Assembly: GCA_963969365.1 (NCBI GenBank)
Contig: OZ017753.1
Coordinates: forward strand, 1,860,001 to 1,924,000
Source of the DNA: Asterochloris sp. CNOR1
Lineage: Eukaryota > Chlorophyta > Trebouxiophyceae > Trebouxiales > Trebouxiaceae
Direction of reading: 5' to 3'
DNA: 64,000 bases
Below are positions 57,460-64,000 of the stretch, piece by piece. How positions within the stretch are numbered: the first letter of the stretch is position 1; each line of letters begins with the position of its first letter. The translations under genes and the position numbers were made by a program. The notes under the pieces are model-generated. The model saw only the letters and a program-made list of their open reading frames with translations, did no database searches and had not been told where the DNA came from.

Positions 57460-60400
57460 TCAGAGGCGCTTCAGGGCCTCAAGGCGGGCAGTCAGGTCTG
57501 CTACAGCATCGCTCTCTTTGGGAGAGTCCTGGGCACCTGTGGGAGGTGCAGGCAGGCCTGCAACTCATGCAAGACTGTCAACATCTGCGCCAGCAAGCAT
57601 CTGCAGAATAGAGAACGAAGCTGGCTGGACCGACCTGCATCATCCGTGGTTCTTGCACCTGCCACACCATCACCACCAATTGTCCCTGGGTTCACTGGCC
57701 GCAGGGGCTGTGGCCCACCGTTTCCTGCAAAGAGACCGGACAAGTTCGAGCTGTGGAGTGTCTTTCTGGTAACAATGCTGAAGTGATTTCCTGCACCTGA
57801 GCATCAGCACAGCCTGGTGTACTTCATTCCAAGAAGCGCAGGTGTCACCTCTGCAGACTGGACTGTAGCTGCCCCTTGCATCAACCAAGGTGCTGCGCGT
57901 CTAGTCTACTCTTCTCACCTCCAGTTGTAGGCGGTGCCACAGGGGCTGATGGGGGGCCTGGCTGGGCATGGGGCTTGGAGGGTGGCCCTGGAGCAGCGTC
58001 ATACTCCCTCTGCACCTCACTCATGGACCGTGCTGGCGGCCGCCTGTCAGCTGCAGCAGAGACAGACACACTTAGACACAGTTCAATGCAAAGCCCCGCT
58101 CATAGTTGCATGCTGGGGCCTGCCTCACAGCTGCAGCGAGGTAAAGATGCTCTGCCAGCCCAGCACGTGCAGCCAACTCAATGTGCTCAACCATTCAGCG
58201 CACGAGCCAGCCTGATTGGGATGGTGTCCAAAGCCTCCAGGCTGAAACAACTGACATCACCAAATGCGAGCACAAAATGCTGCCTGACAGGCAAGCTTAC
58301 AGCTGCAGGCCCTGCAGACGCGCCTGACGGCAAGGCAGCCTGACATGCAGATACAAGTCAGGCACACACGCACCTGGCGCTGGGGACTGCTCCCTGGTAG
58401 TTGCAGCGCCCTGATTTGCCCTGCCCTGGCCTGCTGCCACCGTACGGGACCCCTCAGGACCTGCACAAACAGGTGCAAAAGCCCTGACCTCCAGCAGCTG
58501 CATCAGGGCTTCTGCCATAAGCAGTCTGCATGGCCTACAGCCCTGCGTTCACGCTCAGCTGCCAGAGATTTCCTCAGACTGCACTTGTGCCTGGCAGGAA
58601 GCACTGAAGTGTTGGCACGTAATTGAACGCCTTGCGGCTGATTGCATTGCACTGCACTTGCCTGACGCCCATCTCTGTGCAGCCTCAGCTGCCTCCCTTG
58701 CCTGCTCAGAGTAGCTCCTGGCTGCTGCCGCCGCGGCTGAGGCATCAGCGTAGGTTTGCTGCCGCTGCAAAGGCAAGGGCAGGCCATCAGGATGATTAAA
58801 AGTCAAGAGCAGCAATGATCCCTGCAGTCCCTGCTCTGCGGATCATGGTTGGCGATGCTGTGAGGGCTCACAGGTCGCAGGGAGCGCACCTGATTCCGAG
58901 GAGATGTCTTTGTAGAGCCTGTCAGCGAAGCCCTGTTACCTGGCAGATTGGGATCACTGTCAGGGGGCCCTGCAGCCAAAAGCAAGCAGAAGTCACATGC
59001 CTCCATCCCTTTGCTTGCCCTCATGTGCTGAAATGAGTGCTAGATGTGTGCCCCGATGTAGCTTGGCAGCTGTCAGGGCACTCAATGTAATAGAGCTGCG
59101 GTGTACAGAGCGTTTCACTGCGGCTCCGTCACATATCACAGACTTTGGCATTGGTCGGAACTGGATTGCAGTACAGTGCAGCAATGAAACATGCCTTAGA
59201 CTGCTGAGACTATACATTGCTGGAACCTAACGCATGGCTGCACCTGATCTGAGGTTCTTGTGGAAGTCCAGATCGCCACTGGGAGCAGGGGCCGGGACAC
59301 CCCCACGAGGCTTTGCTCCGCTGGGCTGCGGCTGCTGGGGGCCTGGGGCTGGTGCCGGGGCAGGGATCTCGGCCCCAGCCTGCCACTGTCCCCTGCCACC
59401 TGCTGTGATTCCAGGAGGGGGCCCTACAGGCCAACGACACAGCTGCCTTGGGCGATGTGGCATTGTGTTAAGGGACCACGAGGGCTGGAAGGCTGTGGCT
59501 ACAGGCTTCTTCCAAGTGGACTCTGGGCGAGCTTGTGGGTCACACAGGTGGCAAAGGCAAGCCAGCCGCAGCAGAGAGAACGCGTCTTGGCAAGGCATCT
59601 GGATAAGTAATGATTGCCAACGGGTGACAATGCATGTGGCTAGCCAGCATGCTGCTGGGAACCACTGGCAGCCAACAAGCTACCAAAATTCCTCTCGACA
59701 GTGCGGCGTTACCAGCAAGGGTTTCATGTGCCCTGAGGCGACTGCCACCTGGACAGAGTGCAGCCCACCTTGAGGCGCCGTCAGGAAGGGTGCATTGTCT
59801 GGCACCGCAGGCTGCTGGGGCAGGTAAGGGTTGGGTCCCCGGGGGACAGGCATGCCCCGGCCGCCCCCGCCGGGAGGGCCCCCCGGGAAGGGCGACGGCG
59901 GCCCGCGGGGTGGTTCTGCAGGCAGGGTGCACACCGAAGTTGAGGCAGGCTGCAGAGGCCAGCCTGCCTACAGAGCTTTGGAGAGTAAGTGCCACTGCGG
60001 GGCAGGGCTGCCGGCAGATGCATGGGGGCTCAGCCTAGACTGCAGAGGCCAGTCCGGCTTCCATGCAGGGCGCGCCAGCAGCATCTTCTAGATCAATGGT
60101 ACATCGCTGCTGCCTGAGAAGGTCAGCTGACGGTGCTGCATCTCAGAGGTGAGTGGGGTGGAGGCCATGTAGCAGGCCCCAACATGAGGTTGCAGATCAT
60201 CCTCATTGCTTGCTGCTTGCCTCTGACGCAGGCCCACCTGCAGGCAGCATCTCCTGCTCTGCCTTTTCAATGTCCCAGTCCACATCATGCTCCTCTGCAA
60301 TGTCCTTCAGCGTCTCGAATTTCTCCCGCGCCGATGGCGTGTCCACAGTCAGGCACCTGCAGGGCAGCAGACACATGGCTGGAGAGGCCTGTAGGCTGAA

Positions 60401-61910
60401 AGCAATCTGCAAAGCTACAGCTGTGATGACATGTTCCTTTAAAGTCATTGCCGGGTCCCCACAAGTCAGCGTTGACCAGCAGCAAGCCGCTGTTGCTTGG
60501 TGCCGGCATCATCAACAGGATGGGTGGCAGAGCCACTTCATGGCACCCGAGCCACCTCATGGCACCCGTGCCACCTGAGGGCAAGGCACGCTGAATGCCA
60601 GGGCCAGCAGCTGGCAATGTTTACTTCTTTACAGGTCAGCGGTCACAGCGGTGAGGGCAACCCACACTGAACCCCAGTTGCCAGGGGCTGTGTACATGCA
60701 CAGCCCGCACACCTCTCAAGGTTGACATTCAGCCCCTGAGCAATGCAGGTGGTTCCCAGGCTGCAGGAGAATCAGTCGTCTGGACGCCCACCTCCCCAAA
60801 TCAGCGTGGAAGCCCTGGGCCAGCAGGTCGTGTTCAAGCTGCAGGAGAAGCACTTGGTCTGTAGGCCCACCTCCGCAGGTCAGCATTGACCCCCTGGGCC
60901 ACGCAGGTGGTGTCAGAGGTTGACTCCATGATGAATTCACGTCCATACTTAGCTCCCAGAAGGCGAGTGATCTTGGCCAGCTCCTCAAAATCTTGCACGC
61001 GGTGGGCAGCATACACCAGGCTGCTCATGGCCTCGCACATGTCTGAAGGCTTCTCGGAGGTCTGCTCCACCAGAGGCGCCCGCACCTGCAGTTGGATTTT
61101 GCCATGAGTGCTGCAGGTGACCTGGAAGGCACCAGGGAACAGTCCAGGCGCTCTGCACCATCACAGATGCGAGTCAGGGGCTGAGCATATGTATTGCAGG
61201 GCAGGATCTTGCAGAGGGAAGTAACATGCGGGGAACAATGGTGCTGACTGCGTTCTCTTGCTAAAGAGAGTTTGGGCAAGTGGATGGCACTACCAAACTG
61301 TCTGACAGGCAGCTGGATATTGAACACCAATGGGGCACCTGGCTGGCATGGGCAGGCCACAAAAAGTGCAGGGTGGCTGCATGGCTTTGCAGGTGGACAG
61401 GCCAGGAGGATGGCGGCACTCCAGAAGGTGCTCTCTGGCTTGGTTACATTGCATCTGAACTGTTGCTTGGCAGGTGGGTCTCTGCTCACTGCCAGCAGCT
61501 CTAGGAAGAGCTCGATGATGTCATAGGCGTGCAGCATCTTGTTGATGAGCAGCACTGACTCCACCCTGATGCGCGCATTGCCCTGCTTGTTGTTTCGCAG
61601 GAGCTCTGCCACCTCACGGCGTATGTTTCTCAGCTGCAGGAGGCAATGATTATGTTAGAGCACATCAGGTGTATGACGAGCAGGCTTGCAGGTAATGCAG
61701 ATCTCACACTTCCTGAGTATGGCATGCAGCATACCTCTAGCTGCTTCTTGTTGCGCATCAGCTTGATGCGCTGGGCTCCCATCTTGCATTGGGTCTTGCT
61801 GCAGCACACAGGACATCACCTGTCAGCTGTGGCAGGTGTCAATCTGGATTGAACGGCACGCCTGATCCATGGGGGTCTTACCATTTGCTGGCATTGAATC
61901 GGTTGAACAT
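57460..61910 (-). CDS. IST1: IST1-like ESCRT-III regulatory protein
   Basis: IST1 helps recycle ESCRT-III polymers with the ATPase VPS4 at endosomes and in cell division. Exons: 61910-61882, 61798-61735, 61633-61490, 61085-60871, 60356-60238, 59915-59749, 59385-59244, 58970-58940, 58764-about 58665, 58460-58374, 58050-57919, about 57724-57620 and 57536-57460. The IST1 domain is complete: MFNRFNASKCKTQCKMGAQR, IKLMRNKKQLE, LRNIRREVAELLRNNKQGNA, RIRVESVLLINK, DIIELFLELLAVRAPLVEQ, then KYGREFIME and TLKDIAEEHDVDWD. A Pro/Gly/Ala-rich linker and an Ala-rich helix follow. The protein ends DLTARLEALKRL directly before the stop, an excellent MIM1 motif (LxxRLxxLK) for binding the VPS4 MIT domain. 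The linker exons 8 to 12 are less certain than the rest. It is tail-to-tail with the TMEM19-like gene, 68 bases apart. Confidence 0.92.
60711..60912 (-). repeat. Three copies of an IST1 exon end (VAQGVNADLRRW)
   Basis: The exon ending at 60871 encodes TTCVAQGVNADLRR before gtgggc. In the following intron the minus strand reads HDLLAQGFHADLGRW (about 60840-60787) and, more diverged, TTCIAQGLNVNLE (about 60765-60712). The copies are spaced about 75-85 bases. Confidence 0.8.
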
Positions 61911-62087
61911 AAATGCAGATGTCTGCTGCAGCAGCAGAGCTGAACAGGGCACAGTGTCACCACAGTACCGAAGTTGGCGGAAGTTGCTGGGGTTGGGGGA
62001 TATAGATATTGCTCTTCCACAGTGCCATCCTCTCATGGCAACATTGACTTCCTGCTCAGGCCTCTGCTGGCTGCACCAAGCAGCGTT
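61911..62087. promoter_or_regulatory. Bidirectional intergenic region, IST1 and Tudor-like gene
   Basis: The divergent start codons are 177 bases apart. No recognisable promoter element was found. Confidence 0.3.
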
Positions 62088-64000
62088 ATGAAAAGATCTC
62101 GCTCCCTGTCATCCCTGCCTGAAAGTTTTGGCTACAAGCGTCGCAAGCCATCTGCAGCAAGCAGCCGATTTGCACCTGTGTCTGGACCCTCTCGCAAGAG
62201 AGCCAGTCAATACGCTGCTCCTGCCATTGCTGGGGGTGACGCAAATGCATCTCAGACATCAGACCACAGCAGGAAGTCTGGCCGCCTCTCAGATCGCCCC
62301 TACCTCAACTGGAAGGAGGTCTTTGTACAAGATCACCAGCAGCAACAGCAGCAGCGGGAGGCTGCTGCAGGCCAAGGCACCGCGCCAAATGCAGGCGTTG
62401 CTCTCCCTGCTGCTGGCAACAATCAGAAGGCACAGACCAGTCGCCCTCCACTCAACAAAATAGATGCCAGACAGCTCGTTCCCGAAGCTGGCAGGGCCCT
62501 GGCTTCAGAGCTGGACGCTGCCCACGACCACTTTCAAGGGAACCTACAGGATAGGCTCGCTTTCAGGACGTGAGACCTGTGCAGCGCCAAGCTGTTGCCT
62601 GCCACTAGACAGCCGTGAGAAATGCATGACAGCCTTTTAGAGGGCAGCACCATGGCGTGCACCAGGGCAACCTGACCCACAAACCTAAGTTGGGACCCAG
62701 CCTGAAATGGTCTGCCTGCTGGACACTTGCAGAGCTGTACACTTGCCACCCTGAGTAATCCTGGCACGGATGCAGCCAGGACCTGCTGCTGCACATTGGC
62801 CTGACAGTTGCTGCTGCTACAAGCTACAGGCCAGGCCAGAGCACTGCAGTCACGATGCCCTCACAGTGCACAGTCCATTGCTGTGATGGTACAGGTTTGA
62901 TGCGGCCAAGCGCATGCGGCCGGCAGACCTGCTGCACAGGCAGATCAGGGTGTACTGGGATGGGGATGATGGCTGGTACCTGGGCAGCGTGCACTCCTAC
63001 TCGCCCCTGACAGGCACCTACCATGTGAGGCGGAATTGAGAGATATTCGCTGCATAAAAACCTGCTTCCTCATGTTGACAAGTACGGCTGTCTGCTGCTG
63101 AGGGCAATGTTTGACATTATGTGGGCAGTGTGCACTACAGCCGCCCCTGACATTTCCTGAGCCTTTCTGGTTGGAGGCTTCTGCCGTCTTGGTATATGCT
63201 TGGCCCAGGCGCACAGCCACTGTGTGTGAGTGGCTCACTGCATCAGCTGGGCCTGGAAACGGGTTTGGCTGCTTCGATTCTGTTTGGGGGGCTGGTGGGT
63301 GGGGCAGAAGCTCTCATGTGCACGCATTGGTCACTCCTGCTGTGCTGCATGGCCTGCTCAGAAAGTTGTCACCCTGCAATTGCAGGTGAAGTATGCTGAC
63401 GGCACAGACGACCCAGAGATGTACCTGGCAGCTGAGCGCCTGCGCCTGCTGATGCACGCTGGGGAGTCCTTTGTGGGCCCCAGCAGCAGAGACCTGCTGG
63501 CAGTGGCCGACCAGTTACGGGCTGGTGCTGCCTCCAGGGCAGCCGCTGCTGCAGAGCTGAAGGACAGGGAGGAGCAGCAAGGTGGGAACGCAGCAGAGTG
63601 AAGCATGCCTGTGCGCAGAGCTTTGTCAACCAGACTGTGCATCCATACCGAGGCCCCGGCAAAGCAGCGGCCATGTATGGAGTTGGGGTTTCAGCAGAGG
63701 GTAGCACATGTGCTGCCCAGCAGATCAGGGTGGGACTGCTGAGTTCACTGGCTCGGCAGGGCCAAGAGATTGGGCTGGCTCCTCAGCAGTAAGGCACCTG
63801 CAGGTGGCAGCGATGCACAGCTCTCAAATCTATAAATTTCTGTGCTGACCGTCCACTGGTACAGCTTGACCATTCAGCACACCCAGTTTGGTGTCAAGGG
63901 CCATCAGCACTTGCACGGGTGGCTTTACAGTGACGCAACTTGCTCAGCCTGTGCATGCACATGCCTTCTTTAAGGTTGAACACTTCCCATCTTGCAGATG
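62088..64000 (+). CDS. Tudor-like-domain nuclear protein, cut by right edge
   Basis: Exon 1, 62088-62569, begins MKRSRSLSSLPESFGYKRRK and is basic, Ser-rich and low complexity, with KRRKP and SRKRAS as likely nuclear-localisation signals and a Gln run. Exon 2, 62895-63024, encodes DLLHRQIRVYWDGDDGWYLG and SVHSYSPLTGTYH. Exon 3, 63386-63581, encodes VKYADGTDDPEMYLAAERLR followed by an Ala-rich helix. The pattern (R/K)xxVYW-D-WYxGxVxxYxxxTGxxxVxYxDGxxxxxxL is the Tudor-like module found in chromatin proteins such as plant trithorax-type ATX, MSH6 and PDS5 relatives. The phases of both introns fit. The remainder, which would identify the protein, lies beyond 64000; a possible further exon is at about 63616-63792. 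Confidence 0.7.
62975..63165 (+). repeat. Decayed copy of Tudor-like exon end
   Basis: The exon end GGTACCTGGGCAGCGTGCAC...CGCCCCTGACAGG (62975-63024) recurs at about 63117-63165 as a diverged copy (ATGTGGGCAGTGTGCACTAC...CGCCCCTGACATT). The copies are about 142 bases apart, the second within the intron. Confidence 0.75.

Noticed and set aside
1-64000. Transposons, retroelements, virus-derived elements or horizontally acquired bacterial islands
   Set aside because: No transposase, reverse transcriptase, capsid or integrase motif and no terminal repeats were seen; even the ArsS gene, common in bacteria, is divided by eight exons in local style.

Overview
The window looks like nuclear DNA of a green alga. 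It is gene-dense, intron-rich and moderately GC-rich. It carries a complete gene for the large H subunit of magnesium chelatase (chlorophyll synthesis), a plastid-targeted protein of a plant/algal type, and a eukaryotic tRNA-Asn. A chlorophyte, possibly trebouxiophyte, source is inference only. Most genes are cut into short exons of 30-300 bases by GT-AG introns, so simple open reading frames are poor guides. Coordinates below come from splicing exons by hand, checking phase, GT/AG borders and, where known, the order of conserved protein motifs.

Layout, left to right: (1) a plus-strand coiled-coil gene, 5' end unresolved, ending about 8158; (2) a minus-strand secreted glycoprotein-like gene, 8693-10416; (3) tRNA-Asn(GTT), 10687-10760; (4) minus-strand ChlH in 28 exons, 11000-22249; (5) a minus-strand coiled-coil gene, 22434-23713; (6) plus-strand USP39/Sad1 splicing factor, 23729-27203; (7) a minus-strand plastid protein, 27283-28248, nearly touching (8) an unknown plus-strand gene, 28261-28864; (9) a doubtful small minus-strand gene near 29.1-29.5 kb; (10) a minus-strand short-chain dehydrogenase, 29648-30874; (11) a long plus-strand coiled-coil protein with a C-terminal membrane anchor, 31214-40025; (12) minus-strand threonyl-tRNA synthetase, 40457-49287, divergent from (13) plus-strand sulfiredoxin, from 49429; (14) minus-strand CCDC97-like gene, 50219-51364; (15) minus-strand ArsS-type radical SAM enzyme, 51768-55917, divergent from (16) plus-strand TMEM19/DUF92 membrane protein, 56094-57391, convergent with (17) minus-strand ESCRT-III protein IST1, 57460-61910; (18) a plus-strand Tudor-like nuclear protein starting at 62088 and running off the right edge.

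The most unusual property is structural. In most of these genes, introns contain one to several decayed direct copies of the neighbouring exon's end, usually including the splice site, 50-250 bases from the real junction. More than twenty cases are visible in eleven genes with unrelated functions. They look like frozen stages of local duplication across exon-intron junctions, a process that could lengthen introns, create decoy splice sites or give rise to introns. No virus-derived element, transposon, CRISPR array or bacterial-type operon was recognised. The genes are mostly housekeeping and share no single pathway.
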